A DNA stretch of 64,000 nt from Eonycteris spelaea (Eukaryota; Chordata; Mammalia; Chiroptera; Pteropodidae), in contig PUFA01000652.1 of the NCBI GenBank assembly GCA_003508835.1, positions 62,001-126,000 of the forward strand, read 5' to 3'. The translations under genes were made by a program, and so were the position numbers. The notes below the pieces were generated by a model. That model ran no database searches and was not told where the DNA came from. It saw nothing but the letters and a program-made list of their open reading frames with translations. Shown here piece by piece: positions 34,621 through 47,266 of the stretch. Position 1 is the stretch's first letter; the number at the start of each line of letters is the position of its first letter.

Positions 34621-36689
34621 TAATTAAGGTAAATGATTCTACGAGATATGGAGATCAAAACACTGGTTATAAGGATGCTCAATTAACTTAGGGAAATAAT
34701 AGATGAGTTCAGTGAGTTCTTCAACAAAGAGCAAGATAAAAAGGACATAAAAACCATTATAGAGAGCCAGTCAAAAAAGGAAGAATTCGAGAACTAAAAT
34801 GAAAAATATACTAAAGGAATCAACAGTAGATTAGAAGGTAGCAGAAAAATCCCAACCAGAACAGTGAGAAATAAATGGAACCAAATATGCTGAAGAAAGT
34901 TTAAGGGACCTCTGGGATAAAATCAAATGCACAGATATTCGCACAACAGATGTATCAGAAGGATAAGAAAAAGAGAAAGGAATTGAAAGTGTATTTTAAG
35001 AAATAATGACTAAAAACTTCCTTAACCTGATGAAGAAAATAAACATGTAAGCCCAGAAAGCACAGAGAACCCAAAAGGAAATGAACCCAAAGTGGCCCAC
35101 CCCAAGACACATCATAATTAAAGTGACAGAGGTTAAAGACAAAGAGAATTTTAAAAAGCAGCAGCAGCAAAAAAAATAAATAAATAAAATAAAATGCAAC
35201 TAGTTACCTAAAAAAGTTCTCATAAGATTCAACTGATTTCTCAACAGAAATACTGCAGTCCAGAAGGGATTAGTGAGAAATATTCAAAGTGATGGAAAAC
35301 AAAGACCTATTGCAATGATAACTACACTCAGAAAAGCTATCAATTAAAATGAAAGGTGACATAAACAGCATCCCAGACAGAAAAATGATAAAGGAATTCA
35401 TCACCATCAAACCAGTATTACAAGAAATATTAAAGGGAGTTCATTAAGAAGAATGAAAAAAAATGTAAATATAAGTAATAAAATTGCAATTATAATGTAC
35501 CTATCAGTAATCACTTTACATGTAAATAGATTAAATGCTCCAATCAAAAGACATAGGGTAGCTGAATGGATAAGAAATCAAGACCTATAAGTATGCCATC
35601 TACAAGAGACCCACTTCACATTGAAAGACACACAGAATGAACGTAAAGGGCTGGAAAAAGATATTTCATACAAATGGAAATGAAAAAAAAGCTTGTGTAG
35701 CAATACTTTGATATATCAGATAAAATAGACTTTTAGAAAAAGGCTAAGATAGTGGACAAAAAAGGATATTACATAATGATAAAAAGATCGACAAGTTTTA
35801 TGTCCAATAAGAGAATATAACCCTTGTAAATATTTATGTATTCATGACAGTAGCACCTAAATAAAGAAAATATTAACAGACATCAAGGGAGAGATTGACA
35901 GTAATGCAATCATAGTAGGATATTTTAACATCCCATTGACATCAAGCAAAAGATCTTCCAGAGAGAAAAACCAACAAGGAAACAGCAGCCTTAAATAATA
36001 CATCAGACCAGATGGATTTTATTGATATCTTTAAAGCATTTTATCACAAAGCAGCAAAATATACATTCTTCTCAAGTGCACATAAAACATTTTCTAAGAC
36101 AGGCCACATGTTAGGACACAAAACAAATCTCAATTAATTGAGGAAGGTTTCACTCATATCAAGTATCTTCTCTGACCATGATGATATAAACCTAGAAATC
36201 AATTTTAAGGAAAGAAATACACAAACACATGGATACTAAATAAAATGCTACTAAATAATGAGTGGGTTAACAATGAGATCAAGGAAGACTTCAAAAGATA
36301 CCTTGAGGAAATTAAAATGAATAAGCAATGACTAAAAATCTATGAAAGTAGTCCAGAAAGGAAAATTCATAGAAATACAGGCTTACCTCAAGAGACAAGA
36401 GAAATCTCAATTAACAATCTAAACTTACACTTGAAGAAATTAGACAAAGAACAGCAAACAGCCCCAAGTGGGTAGAAGGAAGGAAATAATAAAAACCAGA
36501 GTAGAAATAAATGAGATACTATCAAAAAATACAAAAGATCAATGAAACCAAAGGCTAGTTCTTTAAGAAGTAAAAAAAAAAAGATGATAAACCTTTAACC
36601 AGACCTATCAAGAAAAAAAAAGAATGAAAAATAAATAAAATCAGACATGAAAGAGAAGTGACAACTGACTCCACAGAAATATAATAATT
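34621..36689 (+). mobile_element. Old L1M, part 1: ORF1 to ORF2 endonuclease
   Basis: A + strand old L1. The ORF1 coiled coil is seen at about 34690-34930 and its C-terminus at about 35090-35450 (the REFITIKPVLQEILKG-like region around 35395-35440). ORF2 starts near 35500 (ACTTTACATGTAAATAGATT), with endonuclease to about 36650. The sequence breaks at CCACAGAAATATAATAATTA, where L1-D begins, and the next consensus bases are found after L1-D at about 43250. All frames are broken. Confidence 0.8.
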
Positions 36690-37751
36690 ATTTTAAAAAA
36701 ATGGCAGAGAGACATCCCCAGATCTCTCCCCTTGAAGCAATAATAAGCTGAACATCTAAAACTCAACAACAACAACAACAACAAAACCACACCAGCATGT
36801 CTGAGCGTGGGATCTGCACTTAAGAGCTACTACAGGTAAGAACCCTGGGTGTCAGGAGATGGACTGGGAGATAAAGAAGCTACTTCCCCCAGCTGCTAGA
36901 GCTCCCTGCAGGAGGAGGGGGAGGGGTGAAAGTGTGGTGACTTGCCTGAATAACATTGCCTGGAAGTGCCAGAACTTATATACGCAGTTGGCAGCAGGGC
37001 CCAGTCATCAGGGCAGAAAGCAGAGAAGTGAGGCGGGACCACAGAGAAACAACAGCTTTTTACCCACCCCCTGCAAAACGGAGGTTGGGCAACTCCCAAC
37101 GCCCAACTCGGAGAACCCCTACCACCATACCCTCTGAGACCTACCACCATAGAGCTCCAGGCGGATCTGAACAAATGCTGCCAAGATTGAAGCTACTTCT
37201 CCAAGCCTCTGGAACTCCCTGCAGGAAAGGGGGAAGAAGAAGAAGCAGCAGCGAGTTCCCTGAATATCCCTGAATGGGATGTTGTGAGCTGCCCGTGGCT
37301 GGCTGGCTGCAGGGCCCAGTCATCAGGGCAGAAAGCAGAAAAGCAGCCTGCAGAGAAACAATGGTTTATTTTTACTGCGATTGCAAAACCAAGGTGGGAG
37401 TCGCAACCTCCAACCCCCAACTCAAAAGGCCCCAGACCCCATACCCTCCAAGATGAAACACACAGAGCCCCAGGGGAATCTGAGCAAACACTACCAAAAC
37501 TGTTGCTAACACTGACAGGGACTAAACTGAGTGTAGCGAGATGATTAAATATCTATCAGAAAATAAAAACACACTTATAAAGCTTTATATAAAGCAGGGA
37601 TCCAAGAGGCTTAGATGCCACCTACTGGAAACCAAAATAAAAGTGCCTCTTTACAATAGGCTAAAGAGAGAATTTATAAAATAAATCTTCTTTCTGGAAA
37701 AACAGCAGAATACACTTCCATTAATGGAAGAGAAATAGTCCATTAAACACC
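36690..37751 (+). promoter_or_regulatory. L1-D 5' UTR with two tandem promoter-like monomers
   Basis: GC-rich relative to the window. Two tandem copies of a block of about 314 bp are visible: copy 1 at about 36876-37188 and copy 2 at about 37189-37503. Anchors repeated at this spacing include GAAGCTACTT (36876 and 37189), GGGCCCAGTCATCAGGGCAG (36997 and 37312), CAGAGAAACAA, and CCATACCCTC followed by a GAGC(T/C)CCAGG motif. L1-A and L1-F each have one copy. In rodents, tandem 5' UTR monomers act as L1 promoters; the same role here is inferred. Confidence 0.82.
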
Positions 37752-38680
37752 ATGAACAACCAAGGTGACAAGGCATCTCAGAAAAAGAGAAAAATCTCCA
37801 GAAAATAAGCTTCTAGACATAGAAATGCAGAACTTAAATGACAGAGAATTCAGGACAGTACTTCTGAAAAAACTCAAGGAGATCCAAAACAACTCAAATC
37901 AAAAATTTCAAGAATTTGAAAAACCAAAAGATGAACAAGCAAGGACACTGAAACCCTCAAAAAGAACCAAATAGAACTTCTGGAGATGAAGAACACACGG
38001 CAAGATGGAAAATGAAATAGCAAGCTTGGGAAATAGAGTCAACCAAAAGGAGGAAAGGATCAGTGATATCGAAGACAGAAATCTAGAAATAAAAGAGAAA
38101 GAGAGAGAGAAACCAAAGAATAGAAAACAATGAAAGAGAAATTCAAAAACAAGCTGATACCATCAGGAGAGGAAACATAAGAATAATAGCCATTATCAAA
38201 GGCGAGGAAAAGGATCAGGGATTAGAAAGCATTTTCAGAACAAATAGTGGACGAGAATTTCCCAAGTCTAAAAAATGAGCTGAAGTTTAGAATTCAAGAA
38301 CTCAATAGAACACCCAATTATCTCAACCCAAAAAGGCCTTCACCAAGACACATTGTAGTAATATTATAAAAATCAACATTAAAGAGAGATCTCAAGGCAG
38401 CCAGGAAAAAAAAAATTAACGGTAACATATAAAGGTAAACCCATTACATAATCCTTGGAATTCTCAGTGCAAAACCTTACAAGCCAGGAAGGATTGGAAT
38501 CAAATAATTAAACTATTAAGTGAAAGGAACTACCAGCCTAGAAATAATGTAAGTTCTCCTTTAGATATGAAGGAGAAATCAAGACCTTTCAAGACAACAA
38601 AAATTGAGGGAATTCTCCACTACAAGGCCTGCACTACAGGAAATACTGAAAGGAGTCAGTTTACCTAAAACAAAATGACA
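37752..38680 (+). pseudogene. L1-D ORF1 pseudogene
   Basis: The frame opens with MNNQGDKASQKKRK (the ATG near 37752). A piece at 37765-37974 keeps the Lys/Glu-rich coiled-coil region, including a NDREFRTVLLKKLKEIQNNS-type stretch. Conserved C-terminal blocks follow out of frame: the NYLNPKRPS-like region near 38318, the LQARK-like region near 38478 and the FPDIQKLREFSTT-like region at 38580-38640. The order and spacing match L1 ORF1p of ordinary length (about 300 residues), but several frameshifts separate the pieces. Confidence 0.82.
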
Positions 38681-39144
38681 AAAAATAAATAAATAAACAT
38701 AAGTAGGAGTAAAGTGACTATCAGGCAAATAGAAGGAGAGGAGTGCAACCCTCACTAAGAACAGGGCATTATAAACTTAAATAATAGAAGAGAACTGTTA
38801 TAAACAAGATAGTGATGAATATTCAGCAAACATAGGAACAAGTTGAGATAACAATAACTAAAGAGAGGGGGGATTCAAAGATCAAATTCCACAAGGGAAA
38901 TAGAGAAAAGGTATGTGCAGAAGAAAAAGAACAACTGTATGTGTATGTACAACACACACCATATATAATTATCTTTACATATTCATAATGATAACCATAT
39001 CAAAGAAATCAGAACTGAAGTATATAACATAAAATACGAAGGACAGAGGGAAAACTCACAAAATGCAAACAAAATAAAGAAAACAGAAGCACAAGGGCAA
39101 GGACGCAATGGAAACACCAAGATACCAGAAAGCAAAAGATAAAA

Positions 39145-42100
39145 TGACTAATAGAAGGACCTCATATTTTCAATAATCACCCTAAATGTAAATGGACTAA
39201 ACTCACCAATGAAAGACAGAGTTTCAAAATGGATCAAAAAACAAACACAACCATATACTGCTTCCAGGAGACACGTCTCAGCTCTAAAGACAAATAATAG
39301 ACTCAAAGTAAAAGGGTGGAAAATGATATTTCAGCAAAATGGATTTAGAGAAGAGAAGGAGCAGCGGTACTAATATCAGACAAAATAAACTTAAAAATGA
39401 AAAAAGTAAAGAAAGATACTGAGGCAACACTTATAATGATAAAGGGAATCATGCAACAAGAATATATAACACTTATAATATCTATGCTCTCAATCAGGGA
39501 GCCCCAATAATGTAAAGCAGAACTAAGGGGAGAAACAGACCAAGACAATATTGTAGTAGGGGACCTAAATACCCCACTGAATCATCAAACAGAAAATCAA
39601 TAAGGAAATAACATATTTAAATGACACATTAGACCACTGGACATAATGACATACACAGAGTGTTCCATCCCCAAAAATCTGCTTATACAGCTTTTCCCTA
39701 GTGCACATGGAACATTCTCAAGAATCAACGCATACTGGGACACAGAGATAACCTCAACAAATATAAGAGGGTATATACATCACCAACCATATTCTCTGGT
39801 CAGAATGCTTTGAAACTAGAGATCAACTGCAAAAATGAAAGCAGGAAGAACCACAAATACATGGAGATTAAACAACATGCTACTGAGAATAACTGAGTCA
39901 ATGAAGAAATAAAAGAGAAATTACGATACATAAAAACGAATGACAATATTACAACATATCAAAACTTTTGACTCATGGCAAAAGGAGTCCATAAGAGAAA
40001 AGTTCATATCATTATAGGCCTACTCCAAAACAAGAATGAGCCTAAATAAAGAACCTAAAACTTCATCTTAAAAGAAGCTAGAAAAAGAGAACAAATGAAG
40101 TGTAGAGACAGCAGAAGAAAAGAAATAATGAAAATCAGAGCATAATAAAAGAAATTGAAAACAAAAAAAAAAACAATAAAAATAAATGCAACAAAAGCTG
40201 GTTCTTTGAGAAAGTTAATAAAATTGACAAATCCCTGGCTAAACTCACTAAAGAAAAAAGAGAAGGACATAAATAAACAAAATCAAGGACAAAGAGGGTG
40301 AAATTATGACAGACACTGCAGAATATAAAGGATATAAAAGAATACTATGAAAAAGTATATAACACAAATTTAATAACCTAGAAGAAATGAATCAGTTCTT
40401 TGAAATATGACCTTCCAAGACTGACTCAAGAAGAACTGAAAAATCTCAATAGACCAATCACCAGTATGGAAATTGAAGCAAATCATCAAAAACCTACAAA
40501 AAGTAAAAGTCCAGGAGCAGATTGCTTCACAAGTGAATTTTTACAAATATTCAACAAATATTAATACCTATTCTCCTTAAACCTTCCAAAAAATCCAAGA
40601 GGAGGCAATACTTTCCAACTCATTTATGAGACAATATTACTGATACCAAAACCTAGTAAAGATAAAACAACTGAAAGGAAACTACAGACCAATATCTCTC
40701 ATGAACAGATGCAAAAAAAAAAAGATACTAGTGAAACCGAATACAGTACATATATAAAGATTTATACACCACGATCAAGTGGGCTTTATCTGAGAGGCAC
40801 AAAGATGGTTCAAGCATACACAAATAGATTAATGTGATAACAAAACATAAACAAATTAAAAATAGAATCAGTGATCCTATCAATAGATGCAGAAAAAGCC
40901 TTCAACAAAAATACATTATCCATTTATTTTCAAAGCACATAACAAAATTGATATAGAAGGAAAGTACCTCAACATAATGAAAGCCATATATGACAACCCT
41001 CAGCCAACATTATACTTAGTAGCGAAAAAGTGAAAACCTTCCTCTAAGATCAGGAACAAGACAAGGCTGTTCACTATCGCCACTGTTATTCAATATAATA
41101 TTCAAGGACCTAGCGAGTGCAATCAGACACAGAAAAGATATAAAAAGGCATCCAAACAGGAAACGATGAAGTCAAACTGTCACTATTTGCAAATGACATG
41201 ATTCTCTATATAGAAAACCCTAAAGACTTCACAAGAACACTAGTAGAAAACAGAAGCAAATACAGTAAATTCTCTGGATAAAAAAAATCACGTTCAAAAA
41301 TCCATAGCTTTCCTATACTCAAATAATGAAGTGTCAGGAAAAAGTGAAAAAATAATTCCTTTTGCAATTGAACAAAAAAAAAATGAAATACCTAGGAATA
41401 ATTTAATGGACAAGTGAAGGAACTATAAAATGAAACTACTATATTAAAGGAAATCGAAGAAGATAGAAAGAAATGGAAAATATTTGTGTTCTTGGATTGG
41501 AAGAACCATAGTTTAAAATGACTATATTACTAAGGCATTATACAAATTTAATGCATCCCCATCAAAATTCATTGGCATTTTTAAGAATAGAGAACAAAAA
41601 ATCATCAGCTTTTGTTAAGAAGCACAAAAGATCCTGAATTGTCCAAAGGCATCTTGAGAAAAAAGAATGAGGCTAGAGGCATCATGCTGCTTGACTTCAA
41701 ATTACACTACAAAGTGACAGTAATCAAAACGGCGAGTACTGGCAGAAACAACAGACACATGGACTGGTGAAACAGAATTGAGAGTCCAGATGTAACCCAT
41801 ATTTATATTGGCAAATAATTTTCCGACAAGGAAGCCAAAAACAACAGTGGAGAAAGGAAAATCTCTTCCATAATGATGCTGGAAAACTGGAAAGCCACCT
41901 GCAAAAGAATGAAACTAGAATGCTGTCTATCACCGCACACTAAAATTATCTCAAAATCAATTCAGGGCCTAATATAAGACCTGAAACAATAAAATGCAAG
42001 GAAGGAAATATAGGAATTAAACTCAAGGATCTTGGACTTAAAGAAGATTTATGAATTTGACCTCAAAGGCAAGGGAAGTAAGCTAAAATAAATGAATGGG

Positions 42101-42920
42101 ATCATTCAAACTTAAAAAGCTTCTGCTCAGCAAAGAAACCATCAACAAGGTAAAGAGAGAATCATCTGAATGGGAAAATGTATTTGCAAGCAATACCTCT
42201 GGTAAAGGCCTAATATCCAAATATACAAAGAACTCATATAACTCATAACAACAAAAAAAAAACAAAAAAAAACAAAATCCACAAATGAATACATTCAAAA
42301 ATATAGGCAGAGGATCTGAACAGACACTTCCTCTCTAGAGGACATACAAATGGCCAACAAATATATGACAATATGCTCAACTTTGCTAGCTATTAGGGAA
42401 ATGTAAATCAAAAATCAACAATGAGCTATCATCTCACACCTGTTTAGGATGGCTATAATCAACAGGCAAGTAATAACATGTGTTAGAGAAGGATGCAGAG
42501 GAAAAGGAACCCTCATACGCTGCTGGTGGGACTGCAAATTGGAACAGCCACTAGGAAACAGTATGGAGGTTCCTTCAAAAAACTAAGACTTGATCTACTC
42601 ATATTATTCAGCAATCCCTTTCACTGGGTATTTACCCCACAAGACTTGAAAACATATATCCAAAAAGATATTTGCACACACAATGTTCATAGGAGCATTA
42701 TTCACAGTGACCAGGACATGGAAGCAACCAAAGTGTCCTACGATAGATAATTGGCTAAAAAAGTGGTGGTACAAATATATACAATGGAATATTAGCCATA
42801 AAAAGAAATGAAATACTGCCATTTGCAAACAAATGGATGGAACTCGAAATAATCTGCTAAGTGAAATAAGCCAGACAGAAAATGTTGAAAAATCACATGA
42901 CATCATTTATATGTGGGAAT
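39145..42920 (+). pseudogene. L1-D ORF2 pseudogene (endonuclease, RT, Cys-rich C-terminus)
   Basis: The likely start is near 39145 (AAAATGACTAATAG), where the TLNVNGLNSP-type opening follows within about 35 bp. The endonuclease spans about 39150-39950. RT runs about 40450-41250, with the FADD-equivalent block coded at 41188-41200 (TTTGCAAATGAC: FAND, so the first Asp of the FADD motif is changed in this copy). The C-terminal region ends near 42920 (TATGTGGGAATAA). Stops and frameshifts are spread along the whole length; total extent (about 3.8 kb) is normal for L1 ORF2. Confidence 0.82.
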
Positions 42921-43237
42921 AAAACACTAAAAACAACAAATGAGCAGGACAAAAAACAGAGACTCATAGATATGGACTATAGACTGGTGGTTATTAGAGG
43001 ACTATAGTCTAGAAGGTTACTGGTGGGGTTGGGGTTGAGGGAGCAGGTAGACAGTGTTAAAGGGGGTCAAATATAGAGTTTAGAGGGAGGGCAAAGTAGG
43101 TAAAGGTGATTGAATATATGGTAGCTAAAAGAAATTGACTTTGGGTGATAAACACAATAGAATAACAGATGTTAATGATAATATACACCTAAAATTATCT
43201 ATTGTATTAACCAATGTTACTGCAATAAACTTAATAA

Positions 43238-46072
43238 AAAAAATTAAAATACTACAAGCAATTGTGTTGCCAACAAATTGGAAATCTGGGAAAATGGAGA
43301 AATTCTTAGAAACATACACTCTCTCAGACTTAGTCAAGGAGAAACAGACAATCTGAAACAAAAGACTACTACTAAGGATGTTGTATCAGTAATCAAAAAA
43401 TTCCAACAAACAATAGTCCTGACTGGATGGCTCCACAGGTAAATTTAGGAAACAATCATAGAACTAACATCTATCCTTCTCAAACTATTACAAAAATATT
43501 CAAAAGAGGGAAGGCTCCTGCACTCATTTTTAGAGGCTACCATTACAATTCCAAAACTAGACAAAGACATTACAAAGAAAATTATAGGCTGAAATCCCCG
43601 ATGAACATAGATGCAAAAATTCTCAACAAAATATTAACAAATTGAATTCACAATACATTAATAAATATCATACATCATGATTAAGCGGAATTTATTCCTG
43701 GGATACAAATTTGGTTCAATATCTGTAAATCAATTAATGTGATATAGCACATAAAACAAATTGAAAGATAAAAATCATATGATAACAAATTCGAAAAAAC
43801 TTTTAACAAAATCCGCAGCATCCATTTACGATAAAATCTTTCAGCAAGTAGGAACAGAGGAATCATACCCCAACATAATAAAGACTATATATGAAAAAAC
43901 CACAGCTAACATATTCAACAGGGAAAGACTAAAAAATGTTTTCCCTTAAGATCAGGAATGATACAAGGATGACCATTTTCACCACTTTTATTCAATATAC
44001 GTATTGGAAGTTCTAGCCACAGCAATCAGACAAGAAAAAGAAATGAGACATCCAAATTAGAAAGGAAAAAGTAAAACTCATAATTTGCAGATGACATAAT
44101 ACTATAGAGAACACAAATATTGCACCAAAAAAACTATTAGAATTGATAAGTGAATTCAAGAAGCAGCAGTAAACAGAATTAATATTCAGAAATTAGTTGT
44201 ATTTCTATATAACCAAAAAGGAATTATCATAAACATTTTTAAATACCATTTATAACTGTGTTAGAAAATAAAACAGATTTAAATAAATTTACACAAAGGA
44301 TAAAGACTTTATACTCTAGAAAATCATAAGACATTGTAGAAACAATTGAAGAAGATAGAAATAAATGGAAAACATATACTGTACTCATGGATAAAAAGAA
44401 TTAACATATTTAAAATGTCCATACTACCAAAAGTAATCCATGGATTCTGTGCATCCCTATTAAAATATCAATGGCATTTTTTCACAGAACTGGAATAAAT
44501 AATCCTAAATTTATATGGAGAATCCCCTGAATGACTCAGAATAGCCATGGCAATCTTGAGAAAGAAAAAATTAGGGATCAAATATTGGATATCAAAAACT
44601 ACACTACAATGCTATAGTAATCAAAACAGCATGGTACTGGGCTAAAAACATACACATAGATCAAAGAAACAGAAACAGGGAGCCCCGAAATAACCAATGC
44701 CTATATGGTCAATTATCTATAACAAAGGAAGAATGAATATACAGTGCAATAAAGACAGACTATTCCAATAAATGATGTTGGAAAAAATGGACAGATATAT
44801 GCAAAAAATAAAATTCGACCACCGTATTATACCATATACAAGAAATAAACTCATAATAGATTAAAGATTTGAATATAAATCTCAAAACGATAACCTAGAA
44901 TAAAACATAGACAGTAGACTCTCTGACATTGCTCTTAGTAATTTTTTCTCCTGATATATCTACTAAGGCAAGGGAAACAAAAAAATACAAAGGACCTATA
45001 TCAAAATAATTTTTTTTTTGCACAGCAAAGTAAACCATCAGCAAAATGAAAAGACAAACTACTGAATGATTCATCTGACAGGGGATTAATATCCAAAGAA
45101 CTCATACACTCAAATAAAAAAATCCAATTAAAAAAAAATGGGCAAGGACCTGAATAGACATTTTGCCAAAGAGGACATACAGATGGCCAAATAGACATAT
45201 GAAAAGAGCTCAATGTCACTAATCATCAGAAAAATTGCAAATTAAAACTACAATGAGATATTACCTCACACTTATCCGAATAGCTATCATGAAAAAATCA
45301 ACAAACAACAAATGTTGGTGAGGATGTGGAAAAAAGGGACTCTTTTGCTCTGGTGGTAGGATTGAAAATTGGTATAAGCCACTATGGAAAACAGTTTGGA
45401 GGCCCCTCAAAAAATAAAATAGATCTATCTTATGAATCAACAATTTTACTTCTGCATATTTACCCTAAGAAAATTAAAACACTAATTCAAATAGATATAT
45501 GCCCACCTATGTTCACTGCAGCACTATTTACATTAGCCAACACAGATGCAACCAATGTGCCCATCAATAGATTATTGGATAAAGAAGTTATGATACATAT
45601 ATAGTGGACTACTAGGCCATTAAAATGAATAAAATCTTACAATTTATGTGACATGGATCAACCTAGAGGGTATTATGCTAAGTGAAATAAATCAGACAAA
45701 GACAAATACCATATGATTTCACTTACATGTGCAATCTAAGGAATCAAAGAAACAAAACAAATCAGAAACCGACTCATAGATACAGGGAACAAGCTGCTGG
45801 TTGTCAGAAGGAAAGGTGATTGGAGGTGGGGTGAAAAAGGTAAAGGGATGAAGAGGTACAAATTGGTAGTTACACAAAAAGTACTGAGTTGTAAGGCATA
45901 GAGAATAAGTCAATAATATAGTAACTATGTATAGAGCAAGGTGGATACTATACTAGTCAGGGGATCACTTTGTAAATTATAGAAAAGTCCATTATGCTGT
46001 ACACCTGAAACTAATATAAAATAATATTGAATGTCAACATTACTTGAAAAATAAAATTTAAATAAAAAAAAA
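43238..46072 (+). mobile_element. Old L1M, part 2: ORF2 to 3' end
   Basis: This resumes the L1 broken at 36689: the first recognisable bases (TTGCCAACAAATTGGAAATC near 43266) follow in consensus the endonuclease/RT junction left at 36689. The pre-RT region (GGCTCCACAGGTAAATTTA near 43429), RT (about 43550-44110), C-terminal region (to about 45730) and 3' UTR (CACCTGAAACTAATATAAAA near 46003) end in an A-tail at 46058-46072. This supports L1-D as a later insertion. Confidence 0.8.
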
Positions 46073-46264
46073 AGACTCAGCAATGACTCAGATATTCAGA
46101 CTTTGACACAGGACAGTTAAGTATAATAAATATATAAAGGATATATGGATAAAGTGGACAACATGAATGAACAAATGAAATTTCAGAAAAGAGGTGGAAA
46201 CAATAAGAAATAGTCATATAGAGTATTAGAAATAAAACCATGGAGACCAAGATAAGGAATGCCT
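46073..46264 (+). mobile_element. Short L1M ORF1-like fragment
   Basis: About 190 bp resembling the + strand ORF1 coiled-coil region of an old L1. No frame survives; low certainty. Confidence 0.4.
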
Positions 46265-46675
46265 TCAAAGGTTGTATTAATTTTCCATTATGGCTCTAAC
46301 AAATTACCACAAATTTAGTGGCTAAAAAGAACATAAATGTATACTTTTATACTTCTGTGAGTCTCAGTAGACTAAAAATGGTGTTAAAATGGTTGATCCT
46401 TACCAAAGGCTCTAGGGAAGAATCAATTTTCTTTGCCCTTTCCAACTTCTAGTGCTTCCACATTCTTTACCTCATGGTCTCATTCATCCATATAATATCT
46501 CCCCTTTACTCTCATCTTGTGCTTTTTCTACATTTGAGGACCCTTGTGATTATATTAGACCCACCTGCATAATCAAGAATAACATTCCCAACTCAAGACA
46601 GCAATTGGCTGTCTTAATTCCCCATGCAGCTTTAGTTTTTGTTTGCTATATAGCAAACCAATACATTTCATATTA
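46265..46675 (-). mobile_element. MLT1-type MaLR LTR, minus strand
   Basis: The reverse complement carries the conserved LTR end: + strand TAACAAATTACCACAAATTT near 46299, AGTGGCTAAAAAGAACATAA near 46317, GGCTCTAGGGAAGAATC near 46408, and CTTGTGATTATATTAGACCC near 46542. The layout is that of the MLT1 group. The other LTR end and the internal region are not seen. Confidence 0.75.
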
Positions 46676-47060
46676 AAAACACTGATATCCAAGGATAAAG
46701 AGAATATCTTGAAAGTAGCCAGAGGGAAAAAAAAAACATAGATAAGCAAGATAAAAATTAATACTAGCTTATCATCAGATAGTATATAAACCACAGTAAA
46801 ATGTCTTGATGAAAGAAAAGAGATGAAACAAAAGTTTCCATATTTTCATAATAAAAAATAATCAACAAACTAGGAAGAGAGAATTTCCCCAACCATATAA
46901 AGTGTGGTCCACAAAATCCCACAACTAACATTATACTTAATGGTGAAAATCTGAAAGCTTTCCCCCAAAGTACAAAAACAAGAAATATCCCTTTTTCTAC
47001 TTCCATTCAACATCCTAAGGGAGGTTATACCCAGGTAACTAGACAAGAAAAAAATTACTT
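46676..47060 (+). mobile_element. L1 RT fragment
   Basis: A + strand L1 piece joining an ORF1-end-like segment (GTAGCCAGAGGGAAAAAAAA near 46717) to the RT region (CCCACAACTAACATTATACT at 46918), with the intervening consensus missing. Confidence 0.65.
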
Positions 47061-47154
47061 ATTCATATGTTCATTTATTTATTTCATGTGACATTGGTTA
47101 ACAAAAATCCAGTAAGATTCAGGTACACATTTAACAGAAGACATGATATATACA

Positions 47155-47190
<36 letters not shown>

Positions 47191-47222
47191 TATATACACA
47201 CACACATATGTATAACACACAC

Positions 47223-47266
<44 letters not shown>

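Larger units (their letters stand above)
36690..43237 (+). mobile_element. L1-D: near full-length younger L1 (about 6.5 kb)
   Basis: The most complete L1 here, with 5' UTR, ORF1, inter-ORF spacer, ORF2 and 3' UTR in order. It begins at the GGCAGAGAGACATCCCCAGA context near 36702 and ends at GCAATAAACTTAATAAAAAA near 43220. It sits inside an older + strand L1. Its nucleotide similarity to L1-A, C and F is high, yet no open frame exceeds about 100 codons because of very frequent one- and two-base deletions. It could be a decayed copy, or a real copy damaged by uncorrected sequencing errors. Confidence 0.9.

Noticed and set aside
36896..37174. Antisense open frame in the L1-D 5' UTR as an ORF0-like gene
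   Set aside because: ORF0 is described for primate L1. GC-rich 5' UTRs give overlapping chance frames on both strands, which is what is seen here (36859-37273).
46265..46675. Unique host sequence with coding frame 46452-46676
   Set aside because: The layout matches the antisense end of an MLT1-type LTR.
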